Source: an uncultured bacterium
GTDB lineage: Bacteria; Patescibacteriota; Patescibacteriia; UBA1558; GWA2-36-10
Length of the DNA stretch: 6,497 nucleotides
Assembly: GCA_937870675.1 (NCBI GenBank)
Contig: CALMZN010000047.1
Span: forward strand, 1-6,497
Direction of reading: 5' to 3'
The position numbers were made by a program, and so were the translations under genes. Numbering within the stretch: position 1 is the first letter of the stretch; every line of letters begins with the position of its first letter. Positions 1 through 6,013 of this stretch are shown here, piece by piece. The notes beneath the pieces were generated by a model. It was given only the letters and a program-made list of their open reading frames with translations. It did not search any database and had not been told where the DNA came from.

Positions 1-1
1 A

Positions 2-82
2 AAGTGTAAGATGGTATTTAATGTCGGCCAGGGTGGCAAAGTACAGTCCAGCTCTTGGCTGGTTAATAAATACCATAAATAA
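2..82 (+). CDS. C-terminal tail of an unidentified protein, cut by the left window edge
   Basis: Reading from base 2, 26 sense codons run into a TAA at 80-82; the other forward frame starting at base 1 stops at once (AAA GTG TAA). The peptide reads KCKMVFNVGQGGKVQ and ends SSSWLVNKYHK. Base composition supports coding: bases 20-65 are clearly richer in G and C than the AT-rich DNA that begins right after the stop. The family cannot be named from this tail. A Gly-Gln-Gly-Gly turn followed by a Trp-Leu-Val ending suggests the last strands of a globular domain, but I assign no function. The next gene on this strand is more than 200 bp away, so it need not belong to the operon that follows. Confidence 0.55.
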   Translation, partial: KCKMVFNVGQGGKVQSSSWLVNKYHK

Positions 83-152
83 AAATGAATAACAAAATCA
101 TAAAATTCAAGGTAAATAATATTGAGTAAAATAAAGACGATTAATAATTAAC

Positions 153-191
153 ATTTACCCAGTTAAATAAATTTAATTTTAAAGGGTAAAT
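153..191. repeat. Nested inverted repeat with ATTTACCC / GGGTAAAT arms
   Basis: The outer arms ATTTACCC (153-160) and GGGTAAAT (184-191) are perfect 8-bp reverse complements. Inside them TTAAAT (163-168) and ATTTAA (171-176) form a second inverted pair around a 2-nt centre. Transcribed, this could fold into a stem with an internal bulge; as DNA it could be a protein-binding site. The same GGGTAAAT word recurs immediately before the cupin start codon (294-301), which makes a shared regulatory role possible, though this is inference. Confidence 0.45.
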
Positions 192-256
192 AAGATGATA
201 TTATGAACAAAAAAATATTTTTAAAAATAAGTCGACTAGATTTTAATAATTAAATT

Positions 257-286
257 TAAGATTTTAAATAAATATTTAAAATCTTA
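257..286. repeat. Perfect 14-bp AT-rich palindrome just upstream of the cupin ribosome-binding region
   Basis: Arms 257-270 (TAAGATTTTAAATA) and 273-286 are exact reverse complements separated by only AA. The centre lies about 33 bp before the cupin ATG, and the repeat ends 6 bp before the GGGG that may serve as its ribosome-binding site. It lacks a GC-rich stem and a downstream T-tract, so it does not look like an intrinsic terminator. A dimeric repressor operator or an mRNA stem near the ribosome-binding site are both possible. Confidence 0.5.
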
Positions 287-304
287 TTTAACGGGGTAAA
301 TATT

Positions 305-700
305 ATGTCTTACCAAAAAAACATTTTAGAAACAACCAAGAATAATACAAACTTTCGCACAGTATTATTTACTGGTAAAAAAAGCCAACTAGTGGTCATG
401 GATATAAAACCAGGTGAGGAAATCGGCCTAGAAACCCATGACAATGTAGAACAAACTTTATTTTTTATGACTGGCACGGCCAAGGCAATTTTGGATGGCC
501 AAGAGTCAGTGGTCAAAGCCGGCGATGTGGTTGTAGTCACTCCTGGCACTGCCCACAATTTTATCAACACTGGCAATGAATCTGTGAAAGTGTACACTAT
601 CTATACTCCAGCCAACCACATTGATGGTCGCATTCATGTGACTCCAGCCGAAGCGATTGCTGACCAAGAGGACGAGGACTTTGGACATCACGTATCCTAA
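305..700 (+). CDS. Small single-domain cupin protein
   Basis: A 131-residue cupin_2-type protein, a small cytosolic beta-barrel that usually holds one metal ion. Cupin motif 1 spans about residues 41-57 (G41, H45, E49, Q50, G57); the usual second His of HxH is Asn47, and Gln50 sits where the motif spacing expects the metal-binding Glu. Motif 2 covers residues 73-90, with GD, PGTAH and Asn88, supplying His84. The tail (YTIYTP, then NHIDGRIH) matches a widespread subfamily often annotated loosely as a mannose-6-phosphate isomerase-like cupin, as far as I recall. There is no signal peptide. The substrate is unknown, and the name isomerase is not justified because the real enzyme is much larger. 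The ATG lies 8 bp after GGGG (293-296), the only purine-rich leader among the cluster's genes. It is first in the cluster and ends 2 bp before the Nudix gene. Confidence 0.88.
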   Translation: MSYQKNILETTKNNTNFRTVLFTGKKSQLVVMDIKPGEEIGLETHDNVEQTLFFMTGTAKAILDGQESVVKAGDVVVVTPGTAHNFINTGNESVKVYTIYTPANHIDGRIHVTPAEAIADQEDEDFGHHVS

Positions 701-702
701 AT

Positions 703-1158
703 ATGATTTTAGCGTCCACCACATTTATTATAAAAGACAGTCAGATTTTGCTCGGCTTTAAAAAGCGTGGTTTTGGTATGAACAAATGGAGTACTTTTAG
801 TGGCAAACTTGATCGGGATGAAAATTATATTGAAGCCGCCAGACGCGAAGTTTTTGAAGAGTGTGGTTTGAATATTTTATCACTGGAAGAAAGGGCTGTT
901 ATAAAATTTGCTTGGAATAACAATAATGATAAATTTGAAGTTCATGTATTCCAAGCTTTAAAGTTTGAAGGCCAAGTAGAAGAAAGTGAAGAAATGATAC
1001 CCGAATGGTTTGACCTTGATAAAATTCCCTATGATAAAATGTGGCCAGATAACAAGCTATGGTGGCCATTGTTTTTGGCCGGTAAAAAAATAAAGGCCAG
1101 CTTCTTATATGGTGAAAAAAATAAACTACTAGAACACAAAATAGACCTAATGCCATGA
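703..1158 (+). CDS. MTH1-like Nudix hydrolase, probable 8-oxo-dGTP diphosphatase
   Basis: A 151-residue Nudix protein that probably hydrolyses oxidised purine nucleoside triphosphates to monophosphate and pyrophosphate, cleaning the nucleotide pool. The Nudix box is complete at residues 34-56 (G34, E40, R48, E49, E52, E53, G55); its Glu residues bind Mg2+. Outside the box it resembles eukaryotic MTH1/NUDT1 closely: LLGFKKRGFG near residues 16-25, VHVF at 80-83, E96-E97-M98, and MWPD at 113-116 followed by W120. From memory, MTH1 recognises the base with Asn33, Trp117, Asp119 and Asp120; the matching positions here are Ser30, Trp114, Asp116 and Asn117, so base preference may differ. Length is close to MTH1 (156 residues). 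The ATG follows the cupin stop by 2 bp with no Shine-Dalgarno sequence, and its TGA overlaps the glycosyltransferase start (ATGA), implying translational coupling. Confidence 0.88.
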   Translation: MILASTTFIIKDSQILLGFKKRGFGMNKWSTFSGKLDRDENYIEAARREVFEECGLNILSLEERAVIKFAWNNNNDKFEVHVFQALKFEGQVEESEEMIPEWFDLDKIPYDKMWPDNKLWWPLFLAGKKIKASFLYGEKNKLLEHKIDLMP

Positions 1159-2678
1159 ACGAAAATTATCGTAATTATTACGCTTATAGAATTTTAGAAA
1201 TAATTCCTGGCTTTTTGGTTTGGACTACCTTTATAGTCGCCATTGTCCTGTCATTTTTGGCGCCTATTTGGGGCATTTATTTTATTATTGCTTTTGATTT
1301 GTGTTGGGTTTTGCGACTCTCTTATATGTGGATTCACTTGATAATTTCTTGGAAAAAATATCGACGCGCTATTAAAATTGATTGGCAGAAAAAATTAAAA
1401 GAAGAATGCACGACCTGGAACGATTATTATCACATTATTTTTTTGCCAACAGCCGGAGAACCGCAAGAAATCATTGACACTACCTTGTCCAAGCTTACTC
1501 AGGTCAAATACGACACCAAAAAATTTATTGTGGTCTTAGCGGGTGAGGGGAGATTTACCGAACATTTTCAGCCCATTGCTGATCATGTTATCAAAAAATA
1601 TGAGTCATACTTTCATAAAATCATCATAACTCTGCATCCAGACAATATTGAAGGCGATGTCGTTGGCAAGGGCTCCAATCTTTATCATGCTGGACATGAA
1701 GTAAAAAAATATATTGATGCCAATAATTATAACTACGAAAAACTAATTGTTTCTACTTTTGACATTGACACTATCACGCACCCACAATATTTTTCTTATC
1801 TGACTTACTTATTTTTGACCCATCCTGATCCTTATCACGCCAGCTTTCAGCCCATGGCTTTTTATCACAACAATGTTTGGGAGTCGGATATTATCACTAG
1901 AGTAGTTGCCAACTCCACCACTTTTTGGCTACTGACCGAGCTGTCTCGTCCTAGCCGATTATTTACTTTTTCTTCGCACAGCATGAGCTGGCAAGCGTTG
2001 GTTGATATTGGTTTTTGGCAAAACAATATTGTCACCGAGGATTCTAGAATCTTTTTACAATGCCTGATTCATTATGACGGCAACTACAAAGTAGAGCCCA
2101 TGCTCATACCGGTCTCTATGAATACTGTTTATGTTGGCCACTTTTGGCGCAGTGTGAAAAATCAATACAAACAAATGCGCCGTTGGGCTTATGGCGTAGA
2201 GCATTTTCCTTATATGGTCTGGCATTTTAGAAACAACAAAAAAATACCGCTAGCCGTAAAATTACGCTATACTTGGAATCAAACTGAAGGTGTGTATTCT
2301 TGGGCCACAGCGCCAGTGCTCATCACTCTGATGGGCTGGTTGCCTTTAAAAATTGCCGAACGCCAATCCCTGACCACTGTGGCTACCCAGAATGCGCCGT
2401 TTATCATGGAGAATTTAATGCGTTTGGGTTTGTTTAGCGTTATTACCATTGCTTTGATGGGTGTGATTATTTTACCGCCCATGCCACTGCACTTAAAAAG
2501 TAAATTTTTAGCCAAATATTTTCGTTACATCTTGATGCTCTTGCAGTGGTTTATTATTCCTTTTAGCATGATTCTTTTTGGTTCTGTGCCGGCCATTGAT
2601 GCCCAGACCAGATTAATGTTGGGGAAATACATGGGTTTTTGGGTGACAGAAAAAAAATTAAAAAAAGTTGATCAATAA
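1155..2678 (+). CDS. Membrane glycosyltransferase, GT2 / cellulose-synthase-like
   Basis: A 507-residue inner-membrane glycosyltransferase of the processive GT2 type (cellulose synthase or hyaluronan synthase fold). Two hydrophobic N-terminal segments (about residues 17-36 and 39-66) precede a cytosolic GT-A domain. That domain starts with FLPTAGEP (residues 96-103), carries DID at 203-205 as the nucleotide-sugar and metal site, TED at 294-296 as the likely catalytic base motif, and QMRRW at 340-344, the QxxRW signature that holds the acceptor chain. Three further hydrophobic stretches follow (about 384-400, 424-442, 456-478), then a Lys-rich tail. The family transfers sugars from UDP- or GDP-sugars to a growing glycan; the sugar cannot be read from sequence. 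No PilZ domain is visible. It overlaps the Nudix gene by 4 bp and precedes an exported protease by 7 bp, suggesting envelope or capsule synthesis. Confidence 0.82.
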   Translation: MNENYRNYYAYRILEIIPGFLVWTTFIVAIVLSFLAPIWGIYFIIAFDLCWVLRLSYMWIHLIISWKKYRRAIKIDWQKKLKEECTTWNDYYHIIFLPTAGEPQEIIDTTLSKLTQVKYDTKKFIVVLAGEGRFTEHFQPIADHVIKKYESYFHKIIITLHPDNIEGDVVGKGSNLYHAGHEVKKYIDANNYNYEKLIVSTFDIDTITHPQYFSYLTYLFLTHPDPYHASFQPMAFYHNNVWESDIITRVVANSTTFWLLTELSRPSRLFTFSSHSMSWQALVDIGFWQNNIVTEDSRIFLQCLIHYDGNYKVEPMLIPVSMNTVYVGHFWRSVKNQYKQMRRWAYGVEHFPYMVWHFRNNKKIPLAVKLRYTWNQTEGVYSWATAPVLITLMGWLPLKIAERQSLTTVATQNAPFIMENLMRLGLFSVITIALMGVIILPPMPLHLKSKFLAKYFRYILMLLQWFIIPFSMILFGSVPAIDAQTRLMLGKYMGFWVTEKKLKKVDQ

Positions 2679-2685
2679 AAAATAT

Positions 2686-4233
2686 ATGAAAAAAATTATT
2701 ATTGTAGCATTTTTTCTACTTTTAGCGCCCTTTATGTCTACCAAGGGCCTAACTCTAAAGGTAGTTGATAGTAGTTTTATTGACCGCTACTTAGGCAGTA
2801 TGATACTAGAAGACAATATTTTCCAATCAAGGGTCTGGTATCTTGACCCAATTAGCAAAAAACGCTATTCGGTCAATGATGTTGCTGATGTAAAATTAAC
2901 CCTTGAAAAATTCGGCCAAAAGACAAAAGTTTCTGTTTTGAATAAAATTCCAAAAGCTGGTGGCCAAAAAAATATTGACTATAATATTGCCAAAAAATAC
3001 AGCGGACAATTTTTGATTGATACCAGCCAAAACAATGAAGTGTGGTATGTCAACCCGCTTGATTTAATGCGCTATCATATCAGTATTGACGAAGCGGGAT
3101 TAAAAACACTTACCAATTTGGCTATCGGTCTACCTCTGGACAAATTAAGCATCATCACTATTGCTGATTTCAAACAAACGCCAACTCCAAAATCAGCCAT
3201 AGACTTTCAGCAATATCAGGATATAATCGATATTCTTAAAAATAGTTATTTCCAGCCAGCTAAGATAAATGATAAGGATTTATTTTATGGCTCTTTGGCT
3301 GGCTTGGCTAATAGCTTAAATGATCCTTATACGGAATTTTTTTCACCCGAAAGCAAACAGCAGTTTGATGACAGCATTGACAACGCGGTAGAGGGCATCG
3401 GAGCCACCGTAGAATTAAAAAATAATATTTTTACAATTATCGCGCCGATTACTGGCTCACCAGCCCTCAAGGCCGGCTTATTGCCCAACGATCAGGTCTT
3501 GGAAGTGAACTATGAAAGTATTCGCGGATTTACTTTGAAAAAAAGCATTGCTCTTATCAAAGGACCAAAAGGCACAAATGTAACCTTGAAAATTTATCGT
3601 CAGTCCGAAAACAAAACTTTTGATGTGATAATCACCAGAGATAGAGTGGAGATCCCCAATGTAGTTGCCAAACAATTAAATAACAACATTGTTTATTTTG
3701 GTATAAATGTTTTTTCGCCAGACATGGTCTCTGATTTCAATAACTTGCGTAAGCAATTTGTCACTAGTTCAAGCCAAGGCATTATTATTGATTTGAGAAA
3801 TAATCCCGGTGGCTATACTGACTCCGCCATCAAGCTGGCCGATATCTGGCTACCAGCCAATGTTTTGATATTGCAAGAAAAAACCCGCGATCATACAGAA
3901 AATTATTACACGCGCACAGACGAATCGCTAAAAATACCGACTATAATATTGACAAATAATGGCACAGCTTCGGCTTCAGAAATTTTTTCCGCTGCCCTAA
4001 AAGAAGCCAATCTAGCCAAATTGGTCGGACAAACCACCTACGGCAAAGGCACTGGCCAAATGGTCAGTGATTTTCCTGATGGATCAGCTCTAAAATACAC
4101 CTATTTTGAGTGGCTGACTGGCTTGGGCTCTTCCATTCAAAATCGCGGTTTAAAGCCCGATTATGAGGTGCTAAACGACAATATATACAACATTGACCAA
4201 CAACTAAATAAAGCCATTGAATTATTAAAATAA
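2686..4233 (+). CDS. Secreted S41 carboxyl-terminal processing protease (CtpA-like) with PDZ domain and N-terminal repeat module
   Basis: A 515-residue exported serine protease. Residues 1-20 form a signal peptide (MKK, hydrophobic core, PFMSTKG). Residues 35-77 and 105-148 are two copies of a module with VWY, (L/V)(D/N)P and RY at identical internal spacing (Trp51/Arg60 and Trp120/Arg129). A helical segment (about 173-222) leads to a PDZ domain (about 230-318, with GIGATVE and AGLLPNDQVLEV). The S41 domain follows: IIIDLRNNPGG (366-376), nucleophile Ser429 in NGTASASE and general base Lys454 in YGKGTG, 25 residues apart as in Prc/CtpA proteases. The family trims C-termini of exported proteins, often during envelope remodelling. 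An in-frame TTG at 2668 would overlap the preceding gene; the ATG at 2686 places Lys-Lys directly before the hydrophobic core and is preferred. No Shine-Dalgarno sequence is visible. Confidence 0.9.
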   Translation: MKKIIIVAFFLLLAPFMSTKGLTLKVVDSSFIDRYLGSMILEDNIFQSRVWYLDPISKKRYSVNDVADVKLTLEKFGQKTKVSVLNKIPKAGGQKNIDYNIAKKYSGQFLIDTSQNNEVWYVNPLDLMRYHISIDEAGLKTLTNLAIGLPLDKLSIITIADFKQTPTPKSAIDFQQYQDIIDILKNSYFQPAKINDKDLFYGSLAGLANSLNDPYTEFFSPESKQQFDDSIDNAVEGIGATVELKNNIFTIIAPITGSPALKAGLLPNDQVLEVNYESIRGFTLKKSIALIKGPKGTNVTLKIYRQSENKTFDVIITRDRVEIPNVVAKQLNNNIVYFGINVFSPDMVSDFNNLRKQFVTSSSQGIIIDLRNNPGGYTDSAIKLADIWLPANVLILQEKTRDHTENYYTRTDESLKIPTIILTNNGTASASEIFSAALKEANLAKLVGQTTYGKGTGQMVSDFPDGSALKYTYFEWLTGLGSSIQNRGLKPDYEVLNDNIYNIDQQLNKAIELLK

Positions 4234-4238
4234 ATAAT

Positions 4239-4544
4239 ATGAGTGAAAAATTATCAGGAAGAGAATACGATCCTACTGTGCCAAAAAATGAGCCAGTGTC
4301 TAAAATAGAAAACACTAACGATTTTATGTTGGCTATTGCCGCTGGCCAATTAGATTTGGCTGAAAAATTTTTGTTGGCCGAAAAAGCTAAATTGGAAGCG
4401 CACACGGGCTCAGGCCTAATAAGCCATAACGAAAACTGGCTAAAAAATAATTTTAGCATTTTATTGTCTGCTTATGAACGGCTTCATAAACAGGAAGATT
4501 TTGATAGAATCATGGCTTATTTACCTGATTATTTACGCCCCTAG
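4239..4544 (+). CDS. Hypothetical helical protein, 101 residues
   Basis: I do not recognise this protein. It starts 5 bp after the protease stop on the same strand, which is the main support for its being real and co-transcribed. Residues 1-25 are polar and probably disordered (SGREYDPTVPKNEP). Residues 27-54 and 66-98 look like amphipathic helices with Ala/Leu-rich faces (AIAAGQLDLAEKFLLAEKAK, then LLSAYERLHKQEDF), reminiscent of TPR-like helical hairpins without a full consensus. There is no signal peptide or membrane segment, so it is probably cytosolic. It may be an adaptor, but no function can be assigned. It ends 13 bp from the stop of the convergent fmt gene. Confidence 0.7.
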   Translation: MSEKLSGREYDPTVPKNEPVSKIENTNDFMLAIAAGQLDLAEKFLLAEKAKLEAHTGSGLISHNENWLKNNFSILLSAYERLHKQEDFDRIMAYLPDYLRP

Positions 4545-4557
4545 ATAATATAATAAC

Positions 4558-5466
4558 TTATTTCTGTCTAAAACCGCGGATAAAATCCTGCGCTGACATT
4601 ATTTTTTTGCCAGCTGCTTGTAGTTCTAGTATTTCTAAAGCCATAGTACCCGTGCCTAAGTACAGGTGATTTTGCTCAATGGATAATTCAGCCGGTTTTA
4701 ATTTCTTTTCAGAAATTTGCGCTGACATTATTTTTATCTCTACATTAGATATTTTTGTATAGGCCGAGGGCCAAGGATTATAAGCTCTGATTTTATTTTT
4801 AATAACATCGGCCGACTCAGACCAATCTATTAAACCATCTTCTTTTTGTATCAAACCGCAAATAGTTGCCTGAGCGTCATTTTGGGCAACAGCTATTGAT
4901 TTTCCCTCTAGATAAGCAACTATATTTTCTTTTAACAAAAGCGCTCCGGCTTTGGCTAGCTTGTCGCTTAAGGTAATGAAATTATCTTGACCGCTTATTC
5001 TGACTTCCGATTGCTTGATGATCGGGCCGTGATCCATTTTTTTGTCTAACTGCATCAGTGTGACGGCAGTTTTTTGCTTGCCAACCAAAAGAGCCGCCTG
5101 AATAGGCGAGGGACCGCGGAACTCTGGCAACTTTGAAGGATGGATATTGATAGCCGGCAATTCCGATAAATCCAAAATATCTTGCTTAATTATTTTGCCA
5201 TAAGCCACTACCACAAAAGTAGCGGGCAAATATTTTTTTATTTCGCTAACAAAATTATCATCCAATTTTTGTGAAGCCAAAACGGGCAATTTTTCTTTGT
5301 CAGCCCAAAGTTTGACCACGCTATCACTCATCACACGACCGCGACCAGCTGGTTTGCTGATTTGGGTCACTACTGCTTGCACCAAGCCCAAGTTATGCAA
5401 TTCTTGCAAGCTAGGTAAAGAAAAAGAGGGTGTGCCCCAAAATATAATTTTTTTATTGCTAGTCAT
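4558..5466 (-). CDS. fmt: Methionyl-tRNA formyltransferase
   Basis: This enzyme transfers the formyl group of 10-formyl-tetrahydrofolate to Met-tRNA(fMet), making the bacterial initiator tRNA. At 302 residues it is close to the family's usual length of about 310. The N-terminal Rossmann-like domain opens with FWGTPSFSLPSL (9-20). The catalytic and folate-binding region holds INIHPSKLP, RGPSPIQAAL and MDHGPI, giving the triad Asn107, His109 and Asp145 (E. coli Asn106, His108, Asp144). The C-terminal tRNA-binding OB-fold starts near RAYNPWPSAYT (227-237) and ends with the typical GKK-M and F-RGF pattern. The ATG at 5466 shares one base with the def stop (TAATG) and has no Shine-Dalgarno sequence, so translation probably depends on termination of def. 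No intrinsic terminator is visible after its stop. Its presence implies access to formyl-folate. Confidence 0.95.
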   Translation of the reverse strand: MTSNKKIIFWGTPSFSLPSLQELHNLGLVQAVVTQISKPAGRGRVMSDSVVKLWADKEKLPVLASQKLDDNFVSEIKKYLPATFVVVAYGKIIKQDILDLSELPAINIHPSKLPEFRGPSPIQAALLVGKQKTAVTLMQLDKKMDHGPIIKQSEVRISGQDNFITLSDKLAKAGALLLKENIVAYLEGKSIAVAQNDAQATICGLIQKEDGLIDWSESADVIKNKIRAYNPWPSAYTKISNVEIKIMSAQISEKKLKPAELSIEQNHLYLGTGTMALEILELQAAGKKIMSAQDFIRGFRQK

Positions 5467-5948
5467 TATTTTTTTAAACTATCCAAAATATCTTGGCCTT
5501 TGGTAATTTCTTCAGCGCGGTCAATGAATAAAATACCATTTAGGTGATCTAACTCATGCTGTAGCACAACTGCTTCTAAGCCCGACAGCTTATCTTTATG
5601 AACTAGCCCAGTCAAGTCCTGATACTTGACGTGAACTTTTTTGGCCCTTCTGACTAGTCCAAATATTTTTGGCAAAGACAAACAACCTTCCTCACTCACT
5701 TCTTTATTTTTGGAAAAAAAAGTTATTTCTGGATTTACATATGTTTTGTAGTTTTTGGCATCAGCTTGCCCAATGACAAGCAAGCGCTGGCCAATATTGA
5801 CCTGGGGTGCGGCTAGTCCAATGCCATCATCTTGAAACATTCTTTGGGCCATACTTTCTGCTAATTTTTGTAATTCATTATCAAAATCAGTGACTTTTTT
5901 GGCAGTTCGACGCAAAAATGTATCTGGATATTTAATAATTTTTATCAT
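5466..5948 (-). CDS. def: Peptide deformylase
   Basis: This metalloenzyme removes the N-formyl group from nascent proteins, completing the cycle begun by Fmt downstream. From the ATG at 5948 it has 160 residues. All three family motifs are intact: GIGLAAPQ (42-49), EGCLS (87-91) and HELDH (131-135), giving metal ligands Cys89, His131 and His135 and catalytic Glu132. The frame is open upstream to another ATG at 5984 (adding MTKVNKIVIVCF), but deformylases typically start M-x-K-I-x-x-Y-P as here (MIKIIKYP), and the upstream codons lie exactly on the -35 and -10 boxes of its promoter, so the 5948 start is preferred. Predicted transcription begins within about one base of that ATG, making the mRNA leaderless. 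Its TAA overlaps the fmt ATG by one base. Confidence 0.95.
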   Translation of the reverse strand: MIKIIKYPDTFLRRTAKKVTDFDNELQKLAESMAQRMFQDDGIGLAAPQVNIGQRLLVIGQADAKNYKTYVNPEITFFSKNKEVSEEGCLSLPKIFGLVRRAKKVHVKYQDLTGLVHKDKLSGLEAVVLQHELDHLNGILFIDRAEEITKGQDILDSLKK

Positions 5949-5955
5949 AAAACAT

Positions 5956-5984
5956 ACTATAACAATTTTATTTACTTTTGTCAA
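5956..5984 (-). promoter_or_regulatory. Promoter of the def-fmt operon
   Basis: On the minus strand a perfect -35 box TTGACA (5984-5979) is followed by a 17-bp spacer and the -10 box TATAGT (5961-5956), preceded by TG-T as an extended -10. Seven bases separate the -10 box from the def ATG at 5948, so transcription should begin at 5949 or 5948 and the message would be leaderless. The -35 box overlaps that of the oppositely oriented promoter by six bases. Confidence 0.8.
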
Positions 5985-6007
5985 ATATATATAGCAGATG
6001 CTATAAT
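5978..6007 (+). promoter_or_regulatory. Promoter of the 86-residue orphan gene
   Basis: TTGTCA (5978-5983), an 18-bp spacer and a perfect TATAAT (6002-6007) preceded by TG-C (extended -10). Six bases separate the -10 box from the ATG at 6014, so the expected start site is the A of the start codon itself, giving a leaderless message. It shares nearly its whole -35 box with the divergent def promoter, so RNA polymerase can probably occupy only one of the two at a time. Confidence 0.8.
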
Positions 6008-6013
6008 TAATTT

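Larger units (their letters stand above)
83..304. other. AT-rich intergenic region upstream of the cupin operon
   Basis: This gap has no convincing gene and is much more AT-rich than the flanking coding DNA. It contains two clear inverted repeats, listed separately (153-191 and 257-286), and recurring GGTAAAT-type words: GGTAAAT at 111-117, ATTTACCC at 153-160, GGGTAAAT at 184-191 and GGGTAAAT at 294-301, the last next to the cupin start. A possible extended -10 box (TG-A-TATTAT, 196-204) would start a transcript near 211 and put the 257-286 palindrome in the 5' leader, but it has no recognisable -35 box and matches of this kind are frequent in such AT-rich DNA. The promoter of the 305-4544 cluster is presumably here; I cannot place it firmly. 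I see no U-tract terminator for the upstream gene. Confidence 0.6.

Noticed and set aside
1..82. A structured RNA or riboswitch, because of the G/C-rich block and inverted repeats.
   Set aside because: The block reads as an open frame ending in TAA exactly where composition changes, and no riboswitch consensus that I know fits.
211..229. Overlapping A/T palindromes (211-222 and 216-229) as a terminator for the upstream gene.
   Set aside because: They are pure A/T, lack a stable stem and are too common in this region to mean anything.
203..253. A 16-codon frame (MNKKIFLKISRLDFNN) in the leader of the cupin gene, as a leader peptide.
   Set aside because: Its only upstream G-rich site is 17 bp away, the possible -10 box at 199-204 overlaps its ATG, and such short frames are expected in A-rich DNA.
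2668..2685. TTG start for the S41 protease, adding six residues.
   Set aside because: The ATG at 2686 gives a standard signal peptide and avoids overlap with the glycosyltransferase gene.
4589..4735. An exact 18-bp direct repeat within fmt (4589-4606 and 4718-4735), in frame, each encoding KIMSAQ.
   Set aside because: Both copies sit at expected positions of the formyltransferase C-terminal domain and the protein keeps normal length, so it is probably chance convergence rather than an inserted duplication.
5949..5984. A 12-residue N-terminal extension of peptide deformylase from the ATG at 5984.
   Set aside because: It would translate the -35 and -10 boxes, and the family start pattern MIKIIKYP begins at 5948.
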